Counted from the first letter of the stretch, positions 10,004 to 19,410 are shown. The stretch: 64,000 nt of DNA from Rhizobium sp. Root483D2 (GCF_001426685.1 NZ_LMFB01000041.1:125201-189200), one strand, 5' to 3'. Numbers and translations: made by a program. Notes: generated from the letters alone by a model not told the origin.

Positions 10004-10837
10004 ATGACCGAGAAAGAGCAAGAACCCCAGCGTTTCAGGACCCTGTTCATTTCCGACGTTCATCTGGGTTCAAAGGCCGCCAAGACCGATTATCTCCTCG
10101 ATTTCCTGCGTGTGACCGAGGCCGAGACGATCATCCTTGTCGGCGATATCGTCGATGGATGGCGGCTGAAGCGCAGCTGGTACTGGCCGCAATCGTGCAA
10201 CGACGTCGTCCAGAAACTGCTGCGCAAGGCGCGCAAGGGCACCCGCATCATCTACATTCCCGGCAATCACGATGAGTTCATGCGCGATTTTCCAGGCGTG
10301 CATTTCGGCGGCATCGAGGTGGCCCAGCGCCACATGCACGAGGCTGCCGACGGCCGCAAATATCTGGTGCTGCACGGGGACGAATTCGACGTGGTCGTGC
10401 GCAATGCCCGCCTTCTCGCCTATCTCGGCGACTGGGCCTATGACACGGCGATCGTCATCAATATCGGCCTGGCTGCCATCCGCCGCCGTCTTGGAATGCC
10501 CTACTGGTCGTTTTCCGCCTGGGCGAAGCTGCAGGTCAAGCACGCGGTCAACTTCATCGGCGAATTCCAGCGCGTGGTGGCCGACGAGGCCCGCCGCGAA
10601 AATGCCGATGGTGTCATCTGCGGCCATATCCATCATGCCGTGATGGAAGACATTGGCGGCATCCGCTACATCAATACCGGCGACTGGGTGGAGAGCTGCA
10701 CGGCGATCGCCGAGCATCATGACGGAACCATGGAGCTGATTACCTGGCGGGAGCTGAGCAGCGCGCCGGTTACGCGCGAAGACACGACCGAGGTCGAAAT
10801 CATGATGGCGCGGGCTCTTTCGCAACAGGCGGCCTAA
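10004..10837 (+). CDS. Metallophosphoesterase, UDP-2,3-diacylglucosamine diphosphatase-like
   Basis: A 277-residue calcineurin-fold phosphoesterase with all metal motifs: SDVHLG near residue 17, GDIVDGW, GNHDEFM, the LHGDEFD segment and GHIHHA. It resembles LpxH, the lipid A pathway enzyme that hydrolyses UDP-2,3-diacylglucosamine to lipid X. Many alphaproteobacteria use the unrelated LpxI for that step, so this protein may act on another membrane-associated phospho-substrate. I chose the ATG at 10004 because a GAGG motif precedes it and the conserved sequence starts soon after; the frame stays open upstream to 9776. Confidence 0.75.
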   Translation: MTEKEQEPQRFRTLFISDVHLGSKAAKTDYLLDFLRVTEAETIILVGDIVDGWRLKRSWYWPQSCNDVVQKLLRKARKGTRIIYIPGNHDEFMRDFPGVHFGGIEVAQRHMHEAADGRKYLVLHGDEFDVVVRNARLLAYLGDWAYDTAIVINIGLAAIRRRLGMPYWSFSAWAKLQVKHAVNFIGEFQRVVADEARRENADGVICGHIHHAVMEDIGGIRYINTGDWVESCTAIAEHHDGTMELITWRELSSAPVTREDTTEVEIMMARALSQQAA

Positions 10838-10930
10838 AACTGTGGTTGGCAGGCCCTGTAGGGAAAACTAGCGGCTGGCGCTGTTCTCAGCTCGCGTGAT
10901 AAATCCTGCACGTTACTGTCAGGTCCTTCC

Positions 10931-12133
10931 ATGATTCCCTTGTCTCCGCCTCCCGTTCGCGAGGAAGCGCCGCGTTATTTCGTGGTGCGGATCGCCTTGC
11001 TCTTTTGCGCGCCGCTGGTCGTCAATGGTTTTGCCATGCCGTATTTTCCGGTCTGGCTGAGCACGTTGTCGCTGAGCGATTTCGAGATCGGCATCATCCT
11101 CGCCGTGCCGATGTTCGTGCGCGTCGTGACGGCGCCGCTGGTCGGGCTTCTGGCCGACAAAATCGGCGAGCGGGCGCAAGTGCTGATCTGGTCGGCCGTG
11201 CTGTCCTTGCTGACGGCACTCGCGCTCTTCGTCTCCCACAGTTTCTGGTTCGTGCTGATCATCTACGCCGTCCAGGGCGGCGTCTATGCGCCCTATGTGC
11301 CGATCGTCGAGGCGATTGCGCTGACCGGCGTGCGGCGCTGGGGTTTCGATTATGCGACGATGCGCGTCTGGGGCTCCGTCGCCTTCATCGGGGCGACCAT
11401 GCTGGGCGGGGTGATGATCGGCCTTTACGGCGGCGCGATGGTGCTGCCTGCCATGGCCGGTGGTTTTCTGCTGATGATTGCGCTGACCTTCATTGCGCCA
11501 CGCGTCGGCAAGCCGCGCCGTCCGTCCACCCTGACGACGCTCACGGAGCCGCCACCCAAGGCGCTGCGCAAACTGGATCTGCAGCTGCTTTTGATCGGCG
11601 TGACGCTGGTCAACGGCAGCCATGCGATGCTGTTTGCCTTTTCGGCGATCTATTGGCAGCATATCGGCTTTACCGGCACCGAAATCGGTCTTCTCTGGAG
11701 TGCGGGGGTTGCCGCTGAAGTTGCGATGTTCTTCTGCGCGAGAATGATCATCCGGCGGTTCAGCCTGTGGACGATGATCTTTTCAGGCTGCCTCCTTGCC
11801 GTCGTACGCTGGATCATCTTTCCGATGGATCTCGGCTTCTGGGGCTATTTCGCCCTCCAATGCTTCCACGCCTTCACCTATGCAATCATGCATACGGGGA
11901 TGCAGAATATCCTGGTGCAGCGCGTTCCGGAGGAACAGGAATCCTCGGCGCAGGGGCTGTACTTCTTTTATACCGGCATCTTCACGGCGATCTTCACGTT
12001 CACTTCCGGCTATTTCTACACCTGGTTTGGCGTGCACGGCTTCTACTCGATGTCGGTCGTTGCCTTTATCGGCTGCTGTTCTGCCTTTGCCGCCTGGGTT
12101 CTTCAGCCCCAGAGAGCGGGACGAGGCGGGTAG
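10931..12133 (+). CDS. MFS transporter, HcaT-like
   Basis: A 400-residue major facilitator with about 12 hydrophobic segments. The loop after the second helix reads GLLADKIGERAQ, matching the MFS motif A region. The overall pattern, with RVWGSVAFIGA in the fourth helix region and a gap between helices 6 and 7, fits the small 3-phenylpropionate-permease-like MFS group (HcaT/YcaD). The substrate is unknown. The 3' end overlaps the opposing dgcA by 31 bp. The ribosome site is weak. Confidence 0.82.
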   Translation: MIPLSPPPVREEAPRYFVVRIALLFCAPLVVNGFAMPYFPVWLSTLSLSDFEIGIILAVPMFVRVVTAPLVGLLADKIGERAQVLIWSAVLSLLTALALFVSHSFWFVLIIYAVQGGVYAPYVPIVEAIALTGVRRWGFDYATMRVWGSVAFIGATMLGGVMIGLYGGAMVLPAMAGGFLLMIALTFIAPRVGKPRRPSTLTTLTEPPPKALRKLDLQLLLIGVTLVNGSHAMLFAFSAIYWQHIGFTGTEIGLLWSAGVAAEVAMFFCARMIIRRFSLWTMIFSGCLLAVVRWIIFPMDLGFWGYFALQCFHAFTYAIMHTGMQNILVQRVPEEQESSAQGLYFFYTGIFTAIFTFTSGYFYTWFGVHGFYSMSVVAFIGCCSAFAAWVLQPQRAGRGG

Positions 12134-13086
12134 ACCAGCGATCCCTCGTAGTGCAGGCCGGGCTCGCGGTCACGGGCGAGAAGCAGCGGACCGTCGAGAT
12201 CGACGAACTCGGCGCCCTCAGCCAAAAGCACCGCCGGCGCCATGCCGAGCGACGTGCCGACCATGCAGCCAACCATGATTTTCAGGTTGAGTGCCCGCGC
12301 CGCATCGCGCATGCGCAGCGCCTCGGTCAGGCCGCCGGTCTTGTCGAGCTTGATATTGACGGCGTCATAAAGCCCTGCAAGCTTCGGCAGGTCCTCGGTC
12401 TTGTGGACGCTTTCATCAGCGCAGACCGGGACGGGGCGGCTGATGGAGGCGAGCGGCGCATCGTGTCCTGCGGGAAGCGGCTGCTCGATCAAGGATACTC
12501 CCGATTCGGCGCAGACGGCGAAGTGATAGGCGAGGTTGGTTTCCGTCCAGCCTTCATTGGCATCGAGAATAATGGCGCTATCTGGGGCCGCCGCCCGCAC
12601 GGCGCGGATCCGCGAGGCATCGTCGGCCGTTCCGACCTTGACCTTTAAGAGCGCCCGGTGCGCATAATGTGCGGTCTGTGCCGCCATGGCCTCGGGCTCA
12701 CCGAGCGAAATCGTATAGGCGGTGGTCAGCGGGCGGGGCTCAGCAAGTCCGGCAAGCGTGAAGACGGGAATCCCGGCTTTTTTCGCTTCCAGATCCCAAA
12801 GCGCGCAATCGACGGCATTGCGCGCCGCACCGGCTTGCATGATCTGCCGCAACTCCCCGCGGCCGATGCCAGCCTCGATCTGCGGGCGCATCGCTTCGAT
12901 TGCCGCCAGAACGCTGTCAATGGTTTCACCGTAGCGCCCATAGGGCACGCATTCGCCGATGCCAGAAAATCCGCCGTCGGAAACGTGGCAGGTCACCACG
13001 GAGGCGGTGGTCTTGCTGCCGCGCGAAATCGTGAAACTGCCTGAGATCGGAAAGTGTTCGGCAGTGGTTTTCATCTGGCGGGTCAT
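12103..13086 (-). CDS. dgcA: N-acetyl-D-glutamate racemase / dipeptide epimerase family (DgcA)
   Basis: A 327-residue enolase-superfamily enzyme of the muconate-cycloisomerase/dipeptide-epimerase branch. The KxK catalytic motif is in LLKVKVG. Metal ligands lie in ILDANEGW, SLIEQPLP and VCADESVH, and the second catalytic lysine is in NIKLDKTGG. Rhizobial members are annotated as the N-acetyl-D-Glu racemase DgcA of a D-glutamate route; L-Ala-D/L-Glu epimerase is the alternative. AGGAGA lies 6 nt before the ATG at 13086. The C-terminal coding end overlaps the convergent transporter gene by 31 bp. Confidence 0.78.
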   Translation of the reverse strand: MTRQMKTTAEHFPISGSFTISRGSKTTASVVTCHVSDGGFSGIGECVPYGRYGETIDSVLAAIEAMRPQIEAGIGRGELRQIMQAGAARNAVDCALWDLEAKKAGIPVFTLAGLAEPRPLTTAYTISLGEPEAMAAQTAHYAHRALLKVKVGTADDASRIRAVRAAAPDSAIILDANEGWTETNLAYHFAVCAESGVSLIEQPLPAGHDAPLASISRPVPVCADESVHKTEDLPKLAGLYDAVNIKLDKTGGLTEALRMRDAARALNLKIMVGCMVGTSLGMAPAVLLAEGAEFVDLDGPLLLARDREPGLHYEGSLVYPPRPALWG

Positions 13087-13196
13087 GGCGTTCTCCTGTG
13101 TCTTCCATGGCGCAGCTGGCAACCGTTTGGTACGGAAACGTTTCAATCGGTGACAGACCGGGTTCTAGCGGCTATGAGTCGCTGACGTTTTATCAA

Positions 13197-14369
13197 ATGC
13201 AGCCATCTCCGGAAGACCTAACACACGTGACGCGTTCCCAACTGAAAACCGATACCGACGTCGAGCTCGCAGAAGCTGACGATGGCAGCACCCGGGCCTA
13301 TCGGTTTAGCGGCGATTGGCGCAGCGTCTCCATTCACCTGGCGACGCCGAAGCTGGATGCGTTCGCGGCCAAGGGCGGCGAGGCGGGCGAGGTGGATCTG
13401 AGCGGCGTCACCGCGATGGACACGGCCGGCGCCTGGGTCATCCGCCGCTTCATGACGCAGATCGGCGACGTGAAGCTCACCAGCGACAAGCCGCGCTATA
13501 TCGAACTCCTGAGCGCCTTGCCGGAAGCGCTGCCCGAGCCGGCCGAAGACGGCAAGAGCGCCAGATCACTGTTTGTCCGCATCTTTACCCCGGTCGGTAA
13601 TTCGGTCGTCTCCGCCTGGGAAGACACCGTTGCCGCGATGTTCATTCTCGGGTCGGCGGTGCGCGGTGCGCAATTGAAGCTTGGCCGCCAGAGCGGAGTG
13701 TCGCCGGCGGCCATTATCAACCAGATCGATCGCATGGGTGTCCAGGCGGTGCCGATCATCCTGTTGATGTCGTTTCTGATCGGCGCGATCATTGCCCAGC
13801 AGGGGGCGTTCCAGCTGCGCTATTTCGGCGCCGAACTCTTTGTCGTCGATCTCGTCGGCATCCTGCAGCTGCGTGAAATCGGCGTTTTGCTCACCGCCAT
13901 CATGATCGCCGGCCGTTCCGGCAGCGCGATCACGGCCGAAATCGGCTCGATGAAGATGCGCGAGGAAATCGATGCGCTGAAAGTGATGGGACTGAGCCCG
14001 ATCGGCGTCCTGGTATTTCCAAGGCTGGTGGCGCTGACCGTGGCGCTGCCGCTGTTGACGATCATCGCCAATTTTTCTGCGCTCACGGGTGCTGCCGTGG
14101 TGACCTGGAGCTATTCCGGCATCACGTTTTCCACCTTTTTGGCGCGCCTTCAGGAAGCAGTCGATTTTTCCTCTGTCCTGGCCGGCATGATCAAGGCGCC
14201 CTTCATGGCGCTGATCATCGGCGTGGTTGCCGCCGTTGAAGGCTTGAAGGTCGGCGGCAGCGCCGAATCGCTTGGCAAGCACGTGACCCAGTCGGTGGTG
14301 AAGTCGATCTTCGTGGTCATTCTCGTCGATGGCCTGTTTGCGATCTTCTATGCGGCGATCAATTTCTGA
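13197..14369 (+). CDS. mlaE: MlaE-family ABC permease with N-terminal STAS-like domain
   Basis: A 390-residue permease of the Mla lipid-transport type. The first ~120 residues hold a STAS-like domain (GEVDLSGVTAMDTAGAW). About five membrane segments follow with the MlaE signature around ELFVVDLVGILQLREIGVLL and AGRSGSAITAEIGSM. STAS (MlaB) and permease (MlaE) are separate proteins in E. coli but fused here, as in many alphaproteobacteria. The frame is open to 13098; I take the ATG at 13197, although its ribosome site is weak. Its stop overlaps the next start, so translation is coupled to the ATPase. Confidence 0.88.
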   Translation: MQPSPEDLTHVTRSQLKTDTDVELAEADDGSTRAYRFSGDWRSVSIHLATPKLDAFAAKGGEAGEVDLSGVTAMDTAGAWVIRRFMTQIGDVKLTSDKPRYIELLSALPEALPEPAEDGKSARSLFVRIFTPVGNSVVSAWEDTVAAMFILGSAVRGAQLKLGRQSGVSPAAIINQIDRMGVQAVPIILLMSFLIGAIIAQQGAFQLRYFGAELFVVDLVGILQLREIGVLLTAIMIAGRSGSAITAEIGSMKMREEIDALKVMGLSPIGVLVFPRLVALTVALPLLTIIANFSALTGAAVVTWSYSGITFSTFLARLQEAVDFSSVLAGMIKAPFMALIIGVVAAVEGLKVGGSAESLGKHVTQSVVKSIFVVILVDGLFAIFYAAINF

Positions 14370-15220
14370 TGGGAGAGGTTTTGCCGGTGGATGTAGAGGA
14401 CGAGATGACAGACGACGCGGTGAAACAGCCGGGTGAAGACGGCACGGAAGTCATCCTGTCGGTAAAGGACCTGACCGTCGGTTTCGGCTCCAATATCGTT
14501 CTCGACAAGCTGAACCTGGATATCTATCGCGGCGAAATTCTCGGTTTCGTCGGGGCGTCGGGCACCGGCAAATCGGTACTGATGCGCACGGTTCTGCGGC
14601 TTTTGCCGCGCCGGTCCGGCTCGATCAAGATTCTCGGCGTCGAATATGATGCCGTCAGCGAGGAGGAACGCATGGAGCTCGACATGCGCCTGGGCGTGCT
14701 GTTCCAGCACGGCGCGCTGTTTTCCTCCCTGACGGTCAAGGAAAACATCCAGGTGCCGATGCGGGAATATCTCAACCTGCCGCAGGAGCTGATGGACGAG
14801 CTGGCCCGGTTGAAGATCGATATGGTGGGCCTCGCGCCGGAAGCGGCCGACAAGTTTCCATCCGAACTTTCCGGCGGCATGATCAAGCGCGCGGCTCTAG
14901 CACGCGCTTTGGCACTCGATCCCGACCTTGTCTTCCTCGATGAACCGACCTCCGGGCTCGACCCGATCGGGGCGGCGGAGTTCGATAATCTGATCGCCAA
15001 ACTGCGCGACACCCTGGGATTGACCGTGTATATGGTGACTCACGACCTCGACAGCCTGTTTTCGGTCTGCGACCGGATTGCGGTGCTCGGCAAGAAGAAG
15101 GTTCTGGTCGAAGGCACGATCGAGGACATGCTGGCCTGCGACGACGAGTGGGTGACCTCCTACTTCCAGGGCAAGCGCGCGCGTTCGATCGTGCGCGACG
15201 ATGACACGAAAGCCTCCTGA
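14369..15220 (+). CDS. mlaF: MlaF-family ABC ATPase
   Basis: A 283-residue ATP-binding subunit: Walker A GASGTGKS, signature LSGGMIKRAALARAL, Walker B LVFLDEPTSGLDP and the H-loop VTHDLDS are all intact. It powers phospholipid movement between the inner and outer membranes with the MlaE-type permease and the MlaD-type protein. The start overlaps the permease stop (TGATG). A second in-frame ATG at 14405 is possible. The order permease, ATPase, MCE protein is the standard Mla cassette. Confidence 0.92.
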   Translation: MGEVLPVDVEDEMTDDAVKQPGEDGTEVILSVKDLTVGFGSNIVLDKLNLDIYRGEILGFVGASGTGKSVLMRTVLRLLPRRSGSIKILGVEYDAVSEEERMELDMRLGVLFQHGALFSSLTVKENIQVPMREYLNLPQELMDELARLKIDMVGLAPEAADKFPSELSGGMIKRAALARALALDPDLVFLDEPTSGLDPIGAAEFDNLIAKLRDTLGLTVYMVTHDLDSLFSVCDRIAVLGKKKVLVEGTIEDMLACDDEWVTSYFQGKRARSIVRDDDTKAS

Positions 15221-15313
15221 CAGCGCTGCATGACAGGAACGACGAATTGAAGCCGACTGATTAATTGAAGCAAGGAGCCGCGTTGGCGGCGTCCCCCAAG
15301 GGTACCGGTAGCA

Positions 15314-16684
15314 ATGGAAACAAAAGCCAATTACGCCATCGTCGGATTTTTCACCGTCGCGGTCATCTTCGCGGCCTTCGGCTTTGTCTACTGGATGTCC
15401 CAATATGGCAGAAGCGGCGAAATGGCTGAGCTTGTCATCAGCATTCCTGGCTCGGCCAACGGCTTGAGCGTCGGATCACCGGTGCGCTTCAACGGTATTC
15501 CCGTCGGTTCGGTGCGCAGCCTTGCCATCAATTCCAACGATCCGCGCTATTCCGTTGCCGTGACCGAGGTGTCGGCCGATGCGCCGGTGCTGAAATCGAC
15601 CACGGCAACCCTGGAAATCCAGGGTCTGACAGGGGCTGCCTATATCGAGCTCAGCGGCGGCAACAAGGGTGACGAGAATATCCTGCGCAAGGCGCTGGAC
15701 ACCGGCACATCCGCACAGCTGACCGCCGACCAGTCCAGCGTCACCAGCCTTCTGGCCACCGCCGACAAAATCCTCGACCGTGCCAATGACGCGATCGGCG
15801 ACATCCAGGGCTTCGTCAAGGATGTGCGCGGGCCGTTGACCAATACGATCTCCAATGCCGACCGTTTCACCCGGTCGCTGGCCGACAATTCGGAAGGCAT
15901 CGACAAATTCCTGGAAAGCGTCAGCGCGCTATCGACCTCGATCACGTCAGCGGCGAGCAAGCTCGATTCCACCCTGTCTGCCGCCGATACGCTGGTCAAA
16001 TCGGTTGATCCAAGGAAGATCGACAATATCGTCGCCAATGTTGAGAAGATGAGCAACGACCTGAGCGCTGCTTCCTCCGGCGTGGCCGATACCATCGCCT
16101 CGTTCAAGAAGACGGCCGATACCTATGAACGGTTTGGCGAAAAGGCGACGGCATCGCTCGATCGTGTCGATCTGCTGATTGCCTCCATCGACACGCAGAA
16201 GGTCTCCGGCGTCGTCAACGATGTCTCAGCGGCCAGCGCCGATGCCCGCAAGGCGGTTGCGTCGGTGGCGGATTTTGCCGAGAGCATCAAGGGCCGCCAG
16301 AACGATATCGACCAGACGATCACCGATGTCACGCAGATGGCCAACAAGCTGAATGCCGCGTCGAGCCGCGTCGATGGTATCCTGGTCAAGCTCGACGGCT
16401 TCCTGGGCGATGCCGATGCGCCGTCACTGTCAGCGGACGCCCGCGCGACGCTTCAGTCCTTCCGCAAGGTTGCCGACAATCTGAATGCGCAGATCGGTCC
16501 GATCGCGGAAAACCTCAAGCGTTTCTCGGGGTCTGGCCTGCGCGATATCGAAGCACTGGTCAGCGATACCCGCCGGACCGTCAATTCGCTCGATACGACG
16601 ATTTCGACCTTCGACAAGAATCCGCAGCGGCTGCTGTTCGGAGGCGAAACGGTCAAGCAATATGACGGACGCACGCGGCGCTGA
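15314..16684 (+). CDS. mlaD: MlaD/MCE-family membrane-anchored lipid-binding protein
   Basis: A 456-residue protein with a single N-terminal membrane segment (YAIVGFFTVAVIFAAFGFVYW) and one MCE domain at about 40-115 (GLSVGSPVRFNGIPVGSV; GLTGAAYIELSGG). A long, mostly alpha-helical periplasmic region of about 330 residues follows. MCE rings form the lipid channel of Mla transporters. The helical extension is longer than E. coli MlaD (183 residues) and may span part of the periplasm. It ends the core cassette; a terminator follows at 16774. Confidence 0.9.
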   Translation: METKANYAIVGFFTVAVIFAAFGFVYWMSQYGRSGEMAELVISIPGSANGLSVGSPVRFNGIPVGSVRSLAINSNDPRYSVAVTEVSADAPVLKSTTATLEIQGLTGAAYIELSGGNKGDENILRKALDTGTSAQLTADQSSVTSLLATADKILDRANDAIGDIQGFVKDVRGPLTNTISNADRFTRSLADNSEGIDKFLESVSALSTSITSAASKLDSTLSAADTLVKSVDPRKIDNIVANVEKMSNDLSAASSGVADTIASFKKTADTYERFGEKATASLDRVDLLIASIDTQKVSGVVNDVSAASADARKAVASVADFAESIKGRQNDIDQTITDVTQMANKLNAASSRVDGILVKLDGFLGDADAPSLSADARATLQSFRKVADNLNAQIGPIAENLKRFSGSGLRDIEALVSDTRRTVNSLDTTISTFDKNPQRLLFGGETVKQYDGRTRR

Positions 16685-16773
16685 TTCGAGCATAACGGCA
16701 ATCATCGGGACGGGAAATTGGCGCTGAGACCACCAGCGAACAGCGCTTTGCTTCCATCGACGTGACGTTTGCG

Positions 16774-16803
16774 TGGCAAGGCTGCACGCCTTGGCGGTTT
16801 TTT
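16774..16803 (+). terminator. Terminator between mlaD and the auxiliary lipoprotein
   Basis: CAAGGC (16777-16782) pairs with GCCTTG (16788-16793) and a run of six Ts follows at 16798-16803. It probably reduces transcription into the lipoprotein gene 93 bp downstream. Confidence 0.65.
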
Positions 16804-16895
16804 AACCTATCCGCAGCGGTTTCACTGCTTTTTTGGCTTGTTTTGACCGGATCAGCCTCTACGTTGCTGCTGATTGGCGAAGGATAGTGTTTGCA

Positions 16896-17510
16896 ATGAA
16901 TTTTCCCGGTATGTCGTTTGGTCGTAAGGCAGGTTTGATCCGGGCCTGTTCTGCACTCCTTCTTGCCGCCACGCTTTCCGCCTGTGCCGGCAAGGCCAAT
17001 AACGACACCTATAGCCTGTCCGCTTCCCCCGTTGTCGAAGGGCCTTCTTCGAGCAAAAAGCAGATCCTTGTTCCCGAGCCGACGGCGCTGAAGGCACTGG
17101 ATAGCGACCAGGTGGTGATCCGGCTGTCGGGTTCGGAAATCCAGTATCTGGCCAAATCGCAGTGGAGCGACCGCTTGCCGAAAATGGTGCAGGCGAAGCT
17201 GGTGCAGGCCTTTGAGAATACCGGCAAGATTGGCGGCGTCGGCAAGCCGGGCGAGGGACTCGCCATCGACTATCAGGTGATCACCGAAATCCGCTCGTTC
17301 GAAATATCGACGGCTGGCTCCGATACCGCCGTCGTGGAAATTTTCGCCAAGATCCTCAATGATCGCACCGGCACTGTCGGGGCACAAAAGGCATTTCGCG
17401 CTACCGTTCCGGTGCGCGGGAGCGGAGCGCCGGCATTCGTCGCGGGTCTTGACGGTGCATTTGCACAGGTTGCCGGCGAGATTGTCCGCTGGACGCTGAA
17501 AGCGATCTGA
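16896..17510 (+). CDS. ABC-type transport auxiliary lipoprotein
   Basis: A 204-residue lipoprotein: a signal peptide with lipobox LSAC (ALLLAATLSACAG) is followed by the ABC-transport auxiliary domain found in PqiC-like and Mla-associated lipoproteins. The length and the position after permease, ATPase and MCE genes fit an outer-membrane-anchored partner of the Mla transporter. The ATG at 16896 is chosen because it starts just before the basic n-region. A terminator separates it from mlaD, so its dose may be set separately from the core transporter. Confidence 0.85.
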   Translation: MNFPGMSFGRKAGLIRACSALLLAATLSACAGKANNDTYSLSASPVVEGPSSSKKQILVPEPTALKALDSDQVVIRLSGSEIQYLAKSQWSDRLPKMVQAKLVQAFENTGKIGGVGKPGEGLAIDYQVITEIRSFEISTAGSDTAVVEIFAKILNDRTGTVGAQKAFRATVPVRGSGAPAFVAGLDGAFAQVAGEIVRWTLKAI

Positions 17511-17540
17511 TCGGACAAGAACCCGATCAGGTAACCGGGA

Positions 17541-17804
17541 TCAAGCCACCACGATCCGGTTGACGGTTTCCGCAACGCCTTCTACTGAGTTTGCGGCTTC
17601 TTCTGCCCGCTCCACCTCTTCGATGGTCGCTACCGTGCCGTTGAGCACGATCGTGTTTCCCTTCGAGACCACCGAAATATCCGATGCGTCCAGTCCGTCC
17701 ACGGTGGCCAGGCAATTGGCGACCCGCGTTTCGAGATCCGCCTCATCGCCCTCGATCAGCTCTTCGGGCGTTTTGCCGTAGAATGTGCGCTCTTTGAAAA
17801 CCAT
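17541..17804 (-). CDS. BON domain-containing protein
   Basis: An 87-residue protein that is mostly a single BON domain (about 20-85, with VVSKGNTIVLNGTVATIEEV as the core). BON domains bind membranes or lipids, often in stress-related envelope proteins. There is no signal peptide, so the location is unclear. GGAGC precedes the ATG at 17804; the frame is open to 17846. It is convergent with the lipoprotein gene, with an 8-bp-stem hairpin (17508-17531) across the junction. Confidence 0.82.
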   Translation of the reverse strand: MVFKERTFYGKTPEELIEGDEADLETRVANCLATVDGLDASDISVVSKGNTIVLNGTVATIEEVERAEEAANSVEGVAETVNRIVVA

Positions 17805-17960
17805 GGCTTTGTGCTCCGATGCGGTTATGCGCGGATAACGCGGCATTGAGCCTTTTGTTCAGCCCTGTTCCATTCGAAACAGCGCAGATAAGCGGCGCGT
17901 GAGACTGTTGGATCACTGGATGAGACGAACTCATCAGGAACCAACAGAGGAGATTTCAGC

Positions 17961-18215
17961 ATGCGCAAGTTCATTCTTTCCGCCGCCGTCGCAGTCATTG
18001 CCGCCATCTCGTTTGCCGCACCGTCGCAGGCCGGCGGACATCACCATCACGGCCGTCACCATGGCGGATTCTCCATCGGCTTCTACAACACGGGCTATTA
18101 TGGCGATGGATATTATGGCGGCGGCTACTATCAGCCATCCTGCTACACCAAGAAGGTGAAGCGCTGGGACCGCTGGGGTAACCTGCATATCCGCCGCATC
18201 AAGATCTGCGACTGA
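17961..18215 (+). CDS. Small secreted His/Gly/Tyr-rich protein
   Basis: An 84-residue protein: a clear signal peptide (MRKFILSAAVAVIAAISF, cut after SQA) is followed by a histidine-rich stretch (GGHHHHGRHHGG), a Tyr/Gly-rich stretch, and a basic C-terminus with two cysteines in the mature part. AGAGGAG precedes the ATG. The histidine cluster could bind Ni, Cu or Zn, but that is only composition. It is a stand-alone gene closed by a strong bidirectional terminator. I do not recognise a named family. Confidence 0.8.
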   Translation: MRKFILSAAVAVIAAISFAAPSQAGGHHHHGRHHGGFSIGFYNTGYYGDGYYGGGYYQPSCYTKKVKRWDRWGNLHIRRIKICD

Positions 18216-18234
18216 TACGCACTCTTCAGGCAAC

Positions 18235-18267
18235 AAAAATCCGGCCGTTGACAGCGGCCGGATTTTT
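18235..18267. terminator. Bidirectional terminator between the small secreted protein gene and hemF
   Basis: A 13-bp perfect stem (18235-18247 with 18255-18267) has an A run on one side and a T run on the other, so it serves both converging transcripts. Confidence 0.9.
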
Positions 18268-18284
18268 GCGTCAGGCATCACTTC

Positions 18285-19196
18285 TCAGGGCCAGCGAACC
18301 ACGGGCGGCAGCGAGGACAGGATCGAATCGACATTGCCGCCGGTTTTCAGGCCGAAGATCGTGCCGCGATCGTAGAGCAGGTTGAATTCGACATAGCGGC
18401 CACGGCGCACCAGCTGCTCGTCGCGATCTTCCTCGGTCCAAGGCCTGTTGAAATTGGCGCGCACGATCTTGGGATAGATCAGGCTGAACGCCTTGCCGAC
18501 ATCCTGGGTGAAGGCGAAGTCGGCCTCCCAGCCGCCTTTTTCCTCGCCGGAATGCAGCCAGTCGAAGAAGATGCCGCCGATGCCGCGGGATTCGTTGCGG
18601 TGTTTCAGGAAGAAATACTCGTCGCACCAATCCTTGAAGCGCGGGTAATCGGCAACGGCGTGGCGCCGGCAGGCGATCTCCATACCGCGATGAAACAGCA
18701 TCGTATCCGGATCGGTCTGCGTGCGGCGGCTGTCGAGCACCGGCGTGAGATCGGCGCCGCCGCCAAACCAGTGGCTGGTGGTGACGACCATGCGGGTGTT
18801 CATGTGCACGGCGGGCACGTTCGGATTGACCGGATGGGCAATCAGCGAAATGCCGGACGCCCAGAAGGTCGGGTCTTCCTCGGCGCCGGGGATCTGGCTG
18901 CGGAATTCCGGCGAGAACTCGCCGTGGACGGTGGATGTGTGAACGCCGACCTTTTCAAAAACCCGGCCGTCCATCATCGACATGCGGCCGCCGCCGCCGG
19001 CACCCTTGTCGCGCAGCCAGTCCTTGCCGATGAAGCGCCCCGGCTCGCGGTCGGACAAGGGGCCTGCCAGTTCGTCCTCGATGGTCTCGAACGCGGCGCA
19101 GATGCTGTCGCGCAAGGATTGAAACCAAGCCGTTGCTCTCGCCTTCTTGTCTTCGATATCCGCAGGCAATCCTTGCGGCAGGTTGGGTCGTTCCAT
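18285..19196 (-). CDS. hemF: Oxygen-dependent coproporphyrinogen III oxidase HemF
   Basis: A 303-residue enzyme of heme biosynthesis that uses O2 to decarboxylate coproporphyrinogen III to protoporphyrinogen IX. Family blocks are intact: [22 protein letters not shown]-type [17 protein letters not shown] and [14 protein letters not shown]. The ATG at 19196 is preceded by AGGAT and matches the usual N-terminus; the frame is open to 19235. I looked for an FNR-type box upstream and saw none. Confidence 0.96.
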   Translation of the reverse strand: MERPNLPQGLPADIEDKKARATAWFQSLRDSICAAFETIEDELAGPLSDREPGRFIGKDWLRDKGAGGGGRMSMMDGRVFEKVGVHTSTVHGEFSPEFRSQIPGAEEDPTFWASGISLIAHPVNPNVPAVHMNTRMVVTTSHWFGGGADLTPVLDSRRTQTDPDTMLFHRGMEIACRRHAVADYPRFKDWCDEYFFLKHRNESRGIGGIFFDWLHSGEEKGGWEADFAFTQDVGKAFSLIYPKIVRANFNRPWTEEDRDEQLVRRGRYVEFNLLYDRGTIFGLKTGGNVDSILSSLPPVVRWP

Positions 19197-19410
19197 GAAA
19201 GTAATCCTGTTTGGCGTGGCCTGAAGCGGCAACAAAGCGCGCCGATTCGCATCTTGGCCGACAGTTCAGATTTTTGCCACAGCTGGCAACGGCGCAGGGC
19301 GCGAACCGGTCAGTGTGCCGCAGGGGCCGACCCTTTGATTCGGACTCGCAAAACCCGGAATATTTCCCTATCTTCAACAGGCGAGTTCGACTGGCGAAAG
19401 GTAGGAGCTC

